Shown here: piece by piece, positions 34,200 to 45,850 of the stretch
Position numbering within the stretch: position 1 is the stretch's first letter
How the letters are laid out: each line of letters begins with the position of its first letter
From: Gonocerus acuteangulatus
Lineage: Eukaryota; Arthropoda; Insecta; Hemiptera; Coreidae
Assembly (NCBI GenBank): GCA_946811695.1
Contig: OX328123.1
Location: 117,931,602-117,995,601, forward strand
Reading direction: 5' to 3'
DNA length: 64,000 bases
Made by a program: the position numbers and the translations under genes
The notes under the pieces: model-generated
Told to the model about the DNA's origin: nothing
Database searches by the model: none
Seen by the model: only the letters and a program-made list of their open reading frames with translations

Positions 34200-34233
<34 letters not shown>
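34048..34233 (+). mobile_element. tRNA-related SINE with A tail
   Basis: A perfect box B (GGTTCGATTCC) lies at about 34092. A body with CCTCACTGCACCCTGGATG and GGCCTAGTTGTCGAAGCGCC follows, then an A31 tail. Box A is poor. It lies immediately beside the foldback end, and the boundary is uncertain by a few bases. It is unrelated to the TA-tailed SINE family elsewhere in the window. Confidence 0.7.
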
Positions 34234-34236
<3 letters not shown>

Positions 34237-34412
34237 ACAATGAAGGAAAACTTTTAGGTCTGCTTATTCGTTAACGAAACTCATATTCGCTTTTTACAAT
34301 CACGCGAGCCAACGTTGCTTACTCGATTTCAGCTCAAAAATCACAGTAACCAATTACTACCTATTATAAATTTTGAGGAATCGATTCCCCTTTAAAAGGA
34401 AATTTCTGCCCA

Positions 34413-34488
<76 letters not shown>

Positions 34489-34740
34489 TTCTCTGCCCCC
34501 GCTGTGCCTTAAGGCTGCCCTTATACCAGCGGTTCTGTCCAATTTCTAAATTTTGAGTGCGCGAAATTTTTATAGGTCAGTACAGCTCCACCTTCGTTCT
34601 TTGTTAAGAAGAAAGTATAAGCTTTTATACAACGATATTGGAGTTTATTAGATCGGTTCCAGAATTTAGGGCGCCCGCAATTGGAAAGCCTCTGCCTCTG
34701 CTCAGAGGGTCTCCAATAGTATCTATCCTAACCTATCCTA
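34234..34740. other. Non-coding stretch with (CT)n and T38 runs
   Basis: A CT tract at about 34418-34444 followed by a T run to about 34485. Frames across it encode only low-complexity Lys/Arg/Glu and are not genes. AT-rich sequence to 34740. Confidence 0.7.
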
Positions 34741-35176
34741 ATATAATCCTAGATGATTCTTTACATTAATTGCATTACATTATACTATGAACAAACTATA
34801 TACATATTACTGCTGCACTTCATAATCTATACATATTAATAATAATATTCTAACATTCTTTGATGGCATATAATTAGATACACATACTTACATTCACACT
34901 TTAACACAGACACATACATACACCCACAAACAACTGCACAAATATATTTACACACTTATTAATTACTAGTTAATATAAAATTAATCTTAATGAGTTATTA
35001 TTACTATACTAATCTAAAAAATACATTTGCTCCTAAGAGTCTTTCGTTGATAACACTTGTTTTGCAAAAGTGCTAAACGTCTTAAAAATGTTTTCGTCCT
35101 TCACTAAATCACTTAAGCTTTCCGGCGGCCACTCTAACAAGGAATATTCTCCTGCTAGCTTGAGTCTTTGCCTTGT

Positions 35177-36214
35177 TTATAGAGGGCAGTGTAGAAGGAT
35201 GTGTCTTGCATCTTCTTCTTGGCCACACTTACAGCGAGGATCTTCTCTTCTCTTGAAGAAATGCAGCTTAGAGTTGATGTTCCCGTGGCCTGTCATCAAC
35301 TGTGTTGGCCAGAAATCCGGTGTCAGCCACTCTGCTTCCAAGCGTACTCGTACGTCTGGAAAAAATTCCAGTATCTCGGGGCTGTTGCTCGTAGTAGTGA
35401 AGATCCTATTGCCGATTTTTGCTGGAAGTCCTCTTTGCAGGTTATACTTCGCTATTCTCAGCTGTATTTCCAGATCGATAGGAAGATAACCTGCTATTAC
35501 TTGTAGTGCGTCGGTGGACACCGTGCGGTACGCCCTCGTCACAAGTAGAAGAGCTCTTCTTTGGGCCTGAAGCAGGATATTTTTCTCTTTGTTCGTCAAG
35601 TTAGTGCACCATGCAGGTGCTGCATACGTGACGAGAGGAAGAAAAACTGCTTTATATAGAATCTGCCTATTACTAAAGCTGAAGCCCCAAGTATTACCGG
35701 CTAGTCGTCTAAGAGGCGAAAATCTGTAGCAGACTTTACTCTGAACTCGTTTGATGTGCTCGATGAATGTTAGACGCTCACCTATAGATAGGTGTTTGAT
35801 GTGCTCGATGAATGTTAGACGCTCACCTATAGTAATGCCAAGATATTCAACACTTAGTGAGGGTTTAATCAACTTTTCACAGATGGTGATTCTGGGAGGA
35901 GAATTCAAATTTAGTTTCCCTTTCAGGAAGAGAGCTTTGGTTTTTGTCCCATTTATTTGCAGATTATTGCAGGCACTCCATGTAGTGATGATTCTCGTCG
36001 CCAGAGCAGCTCGATCCTGTATTTCCTTTCTAGACCTGGCTTCGATGATAACGGCCACGTCGTCAACGTAAGCCAACGGGTGGAGTCCTTCATTATGCAG
36101 GTTTTCTAGTAATGGATTTATTACAATTTTCCATAGCGACGGCCCTAGCACTGACCCTTGAGGACAACCCCTTTGTGACTTCCTTTTCCAGAGTACCGTT
36201 AGGAAGGGGGACAA
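35177..36214 (-). pseudogene. R1/Jockey-group LINE reverse transcriptase, C-terminal part
   Basis: About 345 codons are open, with no ATG start (TTG at 36214). GCPQGSVLGP is at residues 16-25 and the catalytic YVDD at 49-52; VEYLGITI follows. The end CKCGQEEDARHILLHCP is the Cys-Cys-His-Cys motif typical of R1/Jockey-group ORF2. The RT N-terminus and the endonuclease are missing. The 15-residue unit IGERLTFIEHIKHLS is followed by a second copy, from a 45-base in-frame tandem duplication. The stop after HCPL may be a frameshift, since family proteins usually read on from there. The remaining protein could not retrotranspose by itself. Confidence 0.85.
35751..35832 (-). repeat. 45-base tandem duplication inside the LINE
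   Basis: TTTGATGTGCTCGATGAATG and the following bases to 35795 are repeated directly from 35796. The length of 45 keeps the reading frame. Confidence 0.9.
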
Positions 36215-36502
36215 TTACACAGGTCTACAAAAATAATCTTTCTGAAATTTGATTTGATGATTTTGGTCAATCTCTATGCTCCTTGGCGTGCTGAAGCCGA
36301 ACATGAGGTCAGTCCCTCTCTATCACGTAAGGAAATTGTTCAATCTCAAGTAAGGGCAGACGTACTACCATTAAAAGAAAACAGAATTGGCGAATAAGAG
36401 TTTTCATTTATTTCCATGATCTTTTAGTTATTTCAATGTTGTTTACTGTACAAAATACATAAATGTATAGAAATAACAGCTTCAGAATTAACAGTGGCAT
36501 AT

Positions 36503-37782
36503 TTAGTTATTATTTTTATGAAAACGTATTTTTTTCTCTTGAAAATTTCTCTGTGTTCGTTTCCGGCTGTAGGACTCTTCAGATGATTCACGCTGCAGCA
36601 TCCAACAATAGTCAGCCATCATGTTTATGTTCCATTTGCCCTGATACCTACGTTCCATTTCCTGGATGTCCTGATGGAACCTTTCCCCTTGTTCTTCACT
36701 TACTTCCCCTAAGTTTTCCGGAAAATAGTCCACATGCGAATGTAAGAAGTGAACCTTCAAACTCATGTTGCAACCTTGTAATTGAAATGCCTTCAACATG
36801 CGTTCCACGATACTTCTGTAGTTGGGATCCTTCACGTTACCAAGGAACTTCCCAACAACATCTTTAAAAGAATTCCAAGCTTCCTTCTCCTTCTCATTCA
36901 TGGTCTGAGTGAAATGTGGATCTGTGAAAAGTTTCCGAATGTCTGGGCCTACAAAGACCCCCTCTTTTAGCTTTGCATCACTTAATCGTTGGAACTTGGA
37001 GCATAAGTACTTAAAACATTCACCTTCTTTATTGAGAGACTTAACGAATTGTTTTATCAGCCCTAGCTTTATGAGTAGAGGAGGTAGCAGGATTTTGTCA
37101 GAAGGAACCAAACTTCTCCTAATTACATTTTTTTGGCCTGGCGACAGAGCTCCTCGTGATGGCCAGTCTTTGTTGTTCCAATGGGAATTTCTGTCTCGGC
37201 TATCCCATAAACATAAAAAACAAGGGAACTTGGTGCACCCTGATTGCTGACCTAAGAGCATAGTAAGTACTTTCAAGTCTCCACATATCAACCAGTTATG
37301 CTCATTATAATGAATTCGTTCGAGAACTAATGACAAATTTTCGTATGTTCTTTTAAATGTACCAAATGGCCAACTGGAACTGAAGCATAAGTATTGCCAT
37401 TGTGCAACAAAACAGCCTTTAGACTTCGCTTTGATGAGTCTATGAATAGACGCCAATGAATCGGGTCATATTGTATACCAAATTGACCCAAATTATAGCC
37501 TTGAACATGACAATTACAAAAGTAACAGTCATTACCGTGGTTTTTTTGCTCCCTCCACATCATTGGGATAGCAAATCCGAAAGATTTTAACTCTCCTTTG
37601 TACCATAAGCGAAGTTTTTCTACGCAGCTATGGCATACTTTGTGAGGAGCCCACACTTTATCTTGATCATCTATTCTCAAGCCAAAATATGCATAATATA
37701 CATTTTGGTATTTCTTAACTGTGTACTCACCACAGATAAAACAGAAGTAGTCTGGACTGGTAACACAACAACGATGAGACAT
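36503..37782 (-). pseudogene. Uncharacterised multi-copy protein family, one frameshift
   Basis: Translation from ATG 37782 starts MSHRCCVTSPDYFCFICGEY and contains Cys pairs (CFIC, CHSC, CYFCNC) that may bind zinc, then AIPMMWRE. A frame change near 37347-37350 separates this part from the second part, which begins inside TYENLSLVLERIHYN. The second part continues with WLICGDLKVLTMLLGQQ, CFLCLWDSRDR, LPPLLIKLGLIKQFVK and GERFHQDIQEMERRYQG, and stops at 36503. I recall proteins of this type as repetitive, unannotated families in arthropods and hydra; I know of no assigned function. Repetition suggests a mobile origin, but I see no terminal repeats. About 425 codons in total. Confidence 0.6.
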
Positions 37783-37863
37783 TTTGTCTAAATGCACTTT
37801 CAAACCTTAAAATACGTTCTTAATCACTTTGACACAACTAAGAGACCTCAGTGAATGTGTTCA

Positions 37864-38063
37864 NNNNNNNNNNNNNNNNNNNNNNNNNNNNNNNNNNNNN
37901 NNNNNNNNNNNNNNNNNNNNNNNNNNNNNNNNNNNNNNNNNNNNNNNNNNNNNNNNNNNNNNNNNNNNNNNNNNNNNNNNNNNNNNNNNNNNNNNNNNNN
38001 NNNNNNNNNNNNNNNNNNNNNNNNNNNNNNNNNNNNNNNNNNNNNNNNNNNNNNNNNNNNNNN
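37864..38063. other. Assembly gap (200 N)
   Basis: Exactly 200 unknown bases. Order and distance across the gap are unknown. It lies just upstream of the uncharacterised gene. Confidence 1.
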
Positions 38064-40124
38064 TACAGACAATGACGCACTTATATGATTAATATTCTAG
38101 TCTTTTTTTGTAATTTCGATATAACATACTGGAACATACGTCCGTTTGGAGAAATATACATACTTTAAATTTTGAGTAAACCCCTACTCTCCCAACAGAC
38201 ACATACACATGTATATCTGTACCTTGGAACAAAAAGGGCCAATGTCATAATCTCTGAAATTTAAGTGAACTACAGAAGTGGCATCTGGCTAGGATAAGTG
38301 TTAATTGTTAAAAGAGAATTCGTATTACATTTCGATTCGAATCGAATCACTTTCGAGAATGTCCCATCACACTACGAATCGACCTATATAAGTCGATTTG
38401 AATACTTGATCAAATAAAAAATATATCTGTAAACTAAAAGTAAAAAAAATTTAAGATTACTTTTCATCAAAATAATAAATAATGAAACTACTACTGTTAC
38501 ATCATATTAAATATATGGATATTGTTTCATATCGAACTAGTATTTTTAAAGTGATACAATTCAAAAATCTATGTTTTTCAGTTATGACTAGGAAAGATAT
38601 GGTAAATATCTCTTTATCAACCATCAAAACTGTATGTACCTAGCTCCAGAGCTTGTACACTTCTGTCTTAATGCTATCCGCGCTAAATAGGAAAGAGTGA
38701 CGCATTTTCAGTTGAGTTTTATTTTTAGTTGTGTCACTTTAGAAATACTTATGCGATGTGTATGTTTATCAAATGAGAAACAAATAAAATAAAATAATAA
38801 TACTAGAGAAAATGGTTATGCAAACTAAGAGCACAACTTTTTTTTTTTTATTATATTACCTACATCGCTCTACTTGGAGAAAGGAAAGGTATTGAGTCGT
38901 GTAATGCTATTGTTGTATCATAACTCTGTACTGGAAATAGGACTCTGTTTTGTACATTTCTTCTTCAGTTGAATAATAGAAATGAGATTGAGTAACAAGT
39001 GGTGAGATTAAGTATTTGAACATTTAAAATAAATATAATTTTTTTATAGTATTCTGGATAGATTAATTCCTTAAAAGATCCGCCCTTGGAGATCGATTCA
39101 GATTGCCCATCTATAGTACAGATATATATATTTGCGTTTACACATTTACAGATAGAATAATAATAGCAAGGCAGAACTCCAGTTCTAAAGCAAACAGTGC
39201 GCTCCTGATGGTGTCCATAACAGCCATAATACTATGTTTGGTGGCTAAATTTAATTTGAACAAAATACACACGGAACTCAAACATTTAATTAACGTATTT
39301 TGTTTGTTTTCTTTTTTTCATTAGTAGGTATACATATATATACAATGTGTCCCGAACCATTTAAATTTATTTTAAGCCGTTAGTGACATCGAGAAATAAC
39401 AAAAATGTTGCTCTCTTCCAGAATTTTTCATAAGCGTCGAATTTAGTTATAATTATTGACCGTGCGCTCAAAAGACGGCGTTTTCTCTTTACCCCCCATT
39501 TTAATAAATTTTTTAAAACCACTCAAGAAATAAAGAAACACGTTTATTATCGATTTACTTACTATTTAGGAATAAAATGACGGCCAAAGTCGTACCTATT
39601 TTCAATGTCACATGCGTATATAATGCAGGATGTCTACTGCCCTCAATCATGAATGATTTGTTGTTATTTTGTTTAGTGAAATAATTATTTTATCAGATTC
39701 AATAACTAAGATTTTAATAAGATTCAATGAAAAATATTTTACTTATCTAAGTAACTCAATACTCTAAGTAACGAAACAGTAAATAACGAATTTTTAAAGT
39801 TAATATTTAGCTTTTTTTTTGTAATTTGTTGCTTGAAATTCACTTATATACATTTCGAATAATAGTTCCAATACTTCTAATAAAATATTGAAAGATAAAG
39901 CACCATTTTATCGCTAAGTACTAAAAAAAAAAAAAAAAAAATAAAAAAAAATAAAAAATAAATAAATATACTAGATTCCTTCATTGGTTGAGTACTTTTC
40001 TAAAGTCTATTAAAATTTTGGGCTAAAGAGGAAACGCCTACTTGACAACGCGCTTTATATTTAACATTATTTTTTTTTATTAACAAATGACTCATCTAAA
40101 GTTACTCAGTAAGAGCTACTACGT

Positions 40125-40125
<1 letters not shown>
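38064..40125. other. AT-rich stretch without a recognised gene
   Basis: Contains short palindromes around CGATTCGAATCG (38334-38346), A/T runs near 39925-39965 and no supported coding sequence. A segment at 39340-39370 (ATGTGTCCCGAACCATTTAA) resembles an element end but has no partner here. Confidence 0.5.
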
Positions 40126-40194
<69 letters not shown>

Positions 40195-40517
40195 AGTCCC
40201 GTAACAGGCCTTGAGGGCCCTGAGTGGCAGATACTATAGAGGTACCTGATTCATGACCATATGGCACACTAGGGAGATAGTGTGGTCAGTACTATGCTCC
40301 GGCCGCCTGATTTTCCCCTTGGCCGCTTCGACTGTTAGAGTCATTAGCACCCAAGGTACCCATTATTAAATTAAGGGTTGGCCTAGGGACGGTCAGGGAG
40401 GCCGAATTCAACCCATGAACGAAGACACTAGAAGAAAAAATCTTTAGTGCTTGCTCGGGATTTGATCTCAGGACCTCCAACTTAGTCCAGTGCTCTACCA
40501 CTGAGCTAACCTCGCCC

Positions 40518-40581
<64 letters not shown>

Positions 40582-40822
40582 CAGTCCCGTAACAGGCCAC
40601 AAGGGCCCAGATGGGCAGATACTGTAGAGGTATCTGATTCTCGACCATACGGCTCACTAGGGAGATAGTGTGGTCAATACCATGCTCCGGCTGCCTGATT
40701 TTCCCCTTGGCTGCTTCTACTGCTAGAGTCATTAGCACCCAAGGTACCCATTATTAATTAAATTAATTAGAGGCTGGGTGAGCCTAGGGACGATCTGGGA
40801 CCCCAAATCCAACCCTCGAACG
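40126..40822 (-). mobile_element. Two tRNA-derived SINEs joined through (TA)n
   Basis: On minus, a head-truncated SINE (40822-40578) ends in ACTGATTTA and a TA tract (40577-40520). A full SINE (40520-40187) then begins with the tRNA-like head GGCGAGGTTAGCTCAGTGGT (box A) and GAGATCAAATCCCGAGC (box B), and ends in its own TA tract (40187-40126). Both have the body with ACCACACTATCTCCCTAG. The second SINE seems to have inserted into the TA tail of the first. Confidence 0.88.
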
Positions 40823-41212
40823 ATATATATATAAGGAACCAATATCAAAACTTCGCATTCAGTTTCCAGTTGAATGGATGTTTTTTATTTCTAGAATAGG
40901 AGCAAATGTCTTGTCCGAAAGGATTATATCCTTTTGCTGGCAAGTATATGTTTCTTTTCAACTTGGGAAGTGTTTATTCAGGCTCATGAAAGGACCCGTA
41001 TTTGTTATTCATCGTGCAAGAAGACTCAGCAAATTTTATTTTCTTGGGAATAGTCCTTTGAGTTATTTTGAACACTGCCTTATTTCCTCAGCATGTGAAT
41101 TCCGGAATGAAACTCTTCTGCAAATAATCAACCGATGGCTGACCATATTTGCTGACAGCTACCTAATTATTAAGGATTTTTTCTTGCAAACGTTACTGTC
41201 ATCGGAATGATA
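40823..41212. other. Stretch upstream of the LINE without a recognised gene
   Basis: An open frame at 40878-41210 has no recognisable motif. It ends where LINE homology begins. Confidence 0.45.
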
Positions 41213-41214
41213 AT

Positions 41215-42594
41215 ATGCGGAATGCATATGCCAACAAGGAAGGCTGTTGGAAGTATGATGAAGGCTACTCTTTATATTACAACGGAGAAAAAGAGGGAAC
41301 CGGAGGTACAAGCTTCCTAATCAACAATGGACAAAATATTGAAGTAAAATCCTTTAAAACATTTTCCCACCGGGTGAGTACCATTGCAATTAGTTTATCA
41401 AACCAGCTATTAAAAATAATTCAAGTCTATGCACCAACTTCTCAGGCAGGCGATGAAGACATTGAAGAGTTTTATTTTAAACTCCAAGGAGCATTAGATA
41501 TTAAACCATGCCACAAGACATTCGTTATTGGAGATTTTAATGCAAAAATAGGAAGCAGAATTGGAGAAAAATGCATGGGAAGGTACGGAGTGGGGGATAG
41601 AAATGAAAGAGGCGATAGGTTAATAGAGTTCGCTGAAGGAAACAATCTATACATTATGAACAGTTTCTTCAATCACCCGTTTGAAAACAAGTGGGCCTGG
41701 GAAGCTCCTAATAAAGTTACAAGGAACGAAATAGACTTCATCCTGGCAAAAGACAGGGAGATGGTGAAGGGAGTCGAGGTAATTGAGGAAATAGATATTA
41801 GCAGCGATCACAGACCGGTAGGAGCAGCGATAAAACTCAATCTAAATAAGAAGAAAACTCGCCCGAAAGCAAGAGGAGGAAGATTATCGACGTCAACTCT
41901 CATTGAAAACAATTTTGAAGCAAGATTACACGAAAAGTTGGGTAATGAAGAGATAGGTCAAGTGATAAATGGAATAAGTCAATTAACAAACGCCCTTCTG
42001 GATACTCATAATGAAATTATAAGAGAAATAAAGAAACCAAAAAACAGTTACCGTCACCTCCCAGCAAATATCAAAAACTTAATGAATAAAAGAAGAAAAT
42101 TGAAAAAAGCTAATAACTTGTCAATAGAATATACCAAGCTCTCAAAAACTTTAAGAAAGAATATAGCTCAACTACTCGATGAAACCAAAACAAAAAAGTT
42201 GGAGACAGCAATATCTGAAGGAACAAAATTGTACCAACCCGGAGCACCAAAAGAGCGAATTACAAAATTGTTTAACGAAAAAGGCCAAGAACTCACGGAC
42301 ATTGACAGTATTCTAGACAGAATTAAGAATTACTATTCTACTCTTTATCGAGATGAAGAAACTGATGAGGAAGATATTACTGTAGATGTATGGAACAAGG
42401 AAGAAGACGAGATTAGGTTCGAAGAAGTTGAAGAAGCTGTAAGGTGTATGAAAGATGGGAAAGCAGGGGGATTAGACGGTCTCACATCGGAGATGAAAGT
42501 AGGAGGCGAAACAGCTATATTGAAATTAAAAAATATTTTTAACCATGTCTGGAGAATTCGACATTTCCTGATGATTGGAGCACAGCACAACTGA
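41215..42594 (+). pseudogene. RTE LINE endonuclease and start of RT
   Basis: Of 459 codons, the first 210 are AP-endonuclease-like: VYAPTS at 71-76, GDFNAKIG at 106-113, NEIDFIL at 171-177 and SSDHRPVGA at 196-204, the catalytic Asp/Asn/His blocks. The N-terminal catalytic Asn and Glu blocks are absent. A linker rich in Lys follows, then the RT entry DGKAGGLDGLTSEM near 432. Frame is lost near 42555, after which RT continues in another frame (TFPDDWSTAQL...). The break means the protein is not made whole from this copy. The RT second part starts about 70 bases later in the other frame. Confidence 0.85.
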
Positions 42595-43829
42595 TCCTTC
42601 TTCACAAAAAAGGAGACAAGCGTGACCTAAGGAATTACAGGCCTCTAAGCCTTCTCAATTGTATGTACAAAGTCTTTGCAAGAGTCTTATATAACAGAAT
42701 TAGCACTGATCTAGACATAGGCATAACGATGAACCAAGTGGGCTTCAGACGTGGGTTTTCTACTATTGACCACATATTCACCGTTAACCAATTAATTAGG
42801 AAAGCAAAGGACTATGGGATGCCATTATGCCTGCTGTTTCTCGATTATGAGAAAGCTTTTGACAGCATAAAGATTATTGCCATAATGCAAAGTCTGAAGA
42901 AGAGGCAGCTAAATAAAAGAATCCTAAAACTGATTCAGGAAATGTATAAAAAGAGCCAGGCAATATATAAGTTAGGAAAACAACAGATCCAAATTCCTGT
43001 AGCCAAGGGAGTTAAGCAAGGAGATATTTTCTCACCAAAACTTTTTAATACTGTTTTGCAAGATGTTATTGACGCCCTGGAATGGAGTGAATTTGGCATA
43101 AATATAGATGGAGAGTTTCTCAACCATCTGGAATTTGCTGACGATACTCTCATTATCGTGAAGTCGATTGAAGAAATTGCAACTATGGCAAAGGAACTAA
43201 TAAGTGCTGGAGAGAAAATAGGCCTAAGGCTCAACTTGAGTAATTCTAAAGTCTTAAACATCAACTCTTCAGGGGATGTGGTTCTTGGAGATGTCAGGAT
43301 AGAAGAAGTCGATAGAATTATCTACCTTGGACAACTGGTTGATACCTATAGCCAGCTATGCGAGATATACCGTAGGTGTGCGCAAGGCTGGAGAGCACTA
43401 TTGAATCACAGGTATTTATTCAAGTCCCAAGCAAATCCAGATATTAAGCGGAAGCTGTGGGAAAGCACCGTGTTATCAACCATGATATGCGGATGCGAGA
43501 CCTGGTGCATAAACAGCAAGGTAATACAAAAACTTAGGGTGACGAAGGGAGCCATGGAGAGGTACTTCCTTGGAGTCACCAGGAAGGACAGGAAGACAAA
43601 GAATTGGATTAGGAGAAGCACAGGATTCCCGGACATAATTGAGAGAATACACTACAGAAAGTGGTCTTGGGCAGGGCATACAATGAGGAAAAGCCCCAAC
43701 ACATGGGCCCAAAAAGTATTTGAATGGTACCCAAGAGATAGGAAAAGACGCTCAGGGAGGCCAGAAACCCCATGGGATGCAGAGATGAGGAATACCTGTG
43801 GCGGGGTAACCTGGAGAAGAGTTGCCTAG
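42560..43829 (+). pseudogene. RTE LINE reverse transcriptase, main part
   Basis: After the frame break the RT runs with LRNYRPLSLLN, QVGFRRGFSTIDHI, LFLDYEKAFD (catalytic Asp), GVKQGDIFSPKLFN and FADDTLI (FADD, catalytic pair). Then come the thumb and a C-terminal region with WSWAGHTMRKS and RRSGRPETPWDAEM. The first ATG in frame is at 42663. The TAG at 43827-43829 is early compared with the family; in the same frame ERKEWKRLGN follows it, which is the usual continuation. So this copy probably has a second lesion. All RT catalytic residues are intact. Confidence 0.88.
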
Positions 43830-43990
43830 GAAAGAAAGGAATGGAAGAGACTTGGCAACGTCCACTACCTCGTCTGGCTACAAGACCTATAACAACACAA
43901 ACCGGACTCAAACCTCAGCATTAGCTGATTTTATGCTTAATTTGAGAGACTATTACTTTTATGAAAAATAAGTCCAAATATTATTTAATG

Positions 43991-43997
<7 letters not shown>

Positions 43998-44057
<60 letters not shown>
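43998..44057. repeat. (TA)n microsatellite in the LINE 3' region
   Basis: A TA tract of about 60 bases with an ATAA at the end. Confidence 0.95.
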
Positions 44058-44059
<2 letters not shown>

Positions 44060-44187
44060 AATGTATATATCTGGAATGTAAGTTATTTTACTATTGTAAG
44101 TTGTTAGCATAAATAAAAGGTTTTCATTCATTCATTCATTCATATGCCAACTCTTGTTTCCATTTGATTTTATGTTATCTTTTTTTT

Positions 44188-44370
44188 TAGCATAAATATG
44201 CTTTAGCGATGACTAAACTGAAAAAAAAAAAATAAAAAGAAGTGTCCACTGGCGTTCGCGCATGCGCGGTGGCCATATACGAAAAAGAAGATTGTGTGTT
44301 ATACAGTACATTACATAGGTTTGTCGGGTGGACCTAAAGCATATTTATGTTCCTGAAAATGAGCTGTTTC
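44188..44370 (+). repeat. Half copy of the foldback element of 62486-62885
   Basis: AGCATAAATATGCTTTAGCG, an A12 run, GTGTCCACTGGCGTTCG and the end TTTGTCGGGTGGACCTAAAG match the right half of 62486-62885. It lacks the SINE piece found there, so it shows the uninterrupted core. Confidence 0.8.
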
Positions 44371-45329
44371 GTACTTGTGGTACTTCAGCGTAATATAAGC
44401 ACAACAATCACGAAGAGTGGGACAGGCTAAGCCCTTGGACCCTGGACCCTGGAGTAGCCAGAGAAGACAGTTGCTGACCAACCATTCTCGGACCTGTAGC
44501 CTTATTACCAGTACGCCGCTGCCTACTTTTCCTACCACCTGTGGCTATCATCCGCCGAATACTACCAGAGCTTAGAGGAGGTTACGTAAGTATGCATGAG
44601 TATGAACACCCTTCATCTTTTTATTTTGCTTCAATTATACCCTGATTGGCTCCATATGTTTTCTTATTATGCCTAAGCCAAACTCTGTAACATGAGGAGA
44701 AGCTCTCTTTTTTTCGCTGAAATACATTTTGTTTGTTGAGAATTTCTCTTCCTTTCTCTCTCTGTATTTTTTAAACCCTATTTTTCCTTTATTCGAATAA
44801 AAACAAATTCAATGTACGGCAAGAAATAGGACGAGGAATATATTGTTTATAACAATAATAGTATTTTTGAACCCCGTGTTTAGTAGGTAAACTCTCCCCC
44901 GCAAACCGGAATTGAAGATGATAAATTTTGACGTTTCATAATCGCAAAATCACGTAAAAGCAGTTTCAAATCTGTATGTATGAATCACTTTCCATTTATG
45001 ACCAACTTCTAAAAATCTCAGAAGCGGTGCAAATTGACAAATTTTCAATCTGTAAAATATTTCTTAATGTTAGAGTGCAGGAATTGATTTTCAAAAACAT
45101 TTCAAATATGTAAAGCTATGTATGTTCGGATTTATGAATTATTTTAAAAGTGTTAATTTTTAGTCTGAAACCAAAATGGCGAAATTATTATGCAAAAGCT
45201 ACCAAACCGATTAAATTTTAATGATTGTTCTATTATGTAATCGACACTTTTTCTCCGCAATATAAAGGACTTGAATGAATTTTAAGTCACCGAAATAATG
45301 ATATAAAAAATATTTACTTTTTGCCCTAC
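44371..45329. other. Stretch without a recognised gene
   Basis: No supported coding sequence. Near 45010-45070 CAAATTGACAAATTTTCAAT followed by CTGTAAAATATTT resembles 1340-1370, pointing to an old dispersed repeat. Confidence 0.45.
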
Positions 45330-45653
45330 TTTTAGGGCGGTTCCTCCCTCCCTACATAGGGAGGAACCCCGCTTATAAGTTTTATCTCATGACGCAACCC
45401 GGAAGTGCCGACTAGAAAATTTTACGTTTCAGAACCCCTAGAGAACGAAAATGACGGCGATTCAAATTTATATATATATATATATGCACACATATGTATG
45501 TGTGTTTTTTCTTTTAAACTGCTTCGCTGGGAATTACATGTGTTTGTTGTAATGCGGCTTCTTTCTCCAGCTTGCGTCTTGCTCCTCCTTTCTTCGCTAA
45601 AGAAGAAGGAAGCCGCATTACAACAAACAAACACACACACGCGCACATACGCG

Positions 45654-45730
<77 letters not shown>

Positions 45731-45850
45731 CTGTTCGCGCTCTAGGTCAGCGAGTAATGGTCCGACTTTGATAAAATTTGGTACACAAATCATTCGGTTA
45801 ATTTAAAAGATCAAGGTCGTTAAAGAGCACAATCCATCCACCGGAACATG
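45330..45850 (+). repeat. (TA)n/hairpin family 5' part with an insertion in the microsatellite
   Basis: The 5' hairpin GGTTCCTCCCTCC...TAGGGAGGAACC is the best in the window. The following block ends in TTCAAATTTA and a TA tract that is interrupted by about 190 bases (45485-45675). The TA tract (to 45726) and TTTGTCTGTTCGCGCTC then resume, after which the copy fades out. Confidence 0.75.
45537..45632. repeat. Hairpin inside the microsatellite, with (AC)n
   Basis: TGTTTGTTGTAATGCGGCTT is matched inverted by AAGCCGCATTACAACAAACA across about 50 bases. The right arm runs into an (AC)n then (TA)n tract (45630-45726). Confidence 0.85.

Larger units (their letters stand above)
34740..36217 (-). 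mobile_element. 5'-truncated R1-type LINE
   Basis: The element keeps the second half of RT and the C-terminal zinc motif on the minus strand. The start near 36217 is abrupt, before the GCPQGSVLGP motif, as expected of 5' truncation during target-primed reverse transcription. The region after the coding part (about 34740-35070) is AT-rich and likely the 3' untranslated part. The 3' end is not exactly placed. Confidence 0.75.
41213..44142 (+). mobile_element. RTE-type LINE, slightly 5'-truncated, with ATTC tail
   Basis: The element carries an apurinic-type endonuclease and RT. A 3' region with a long (TA)n (43998-44057) follows, and it ends in TTCATTCATTCATTC at about 44122-44142. Short tandem tails are typical of RTE elements. 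The first strands of the endonuclease are missing, so the 5' end is truncated by a few hundred bases at most. Confidence 0.85.

Noticed and set aside
34357..34542. Lys/Arg/Glu-rich open frame on minus
   Set aside because: It is a translation of T and CT runs.
37829..38092. Open frames across the N run
   Set aside because: They consist of unknown bases in the assembly gap.
40878..41210. Possible missing 5' part of the RTE LINE
   Set aside because: The translation has no endonuclease motif and the LINE homology starts only after it.
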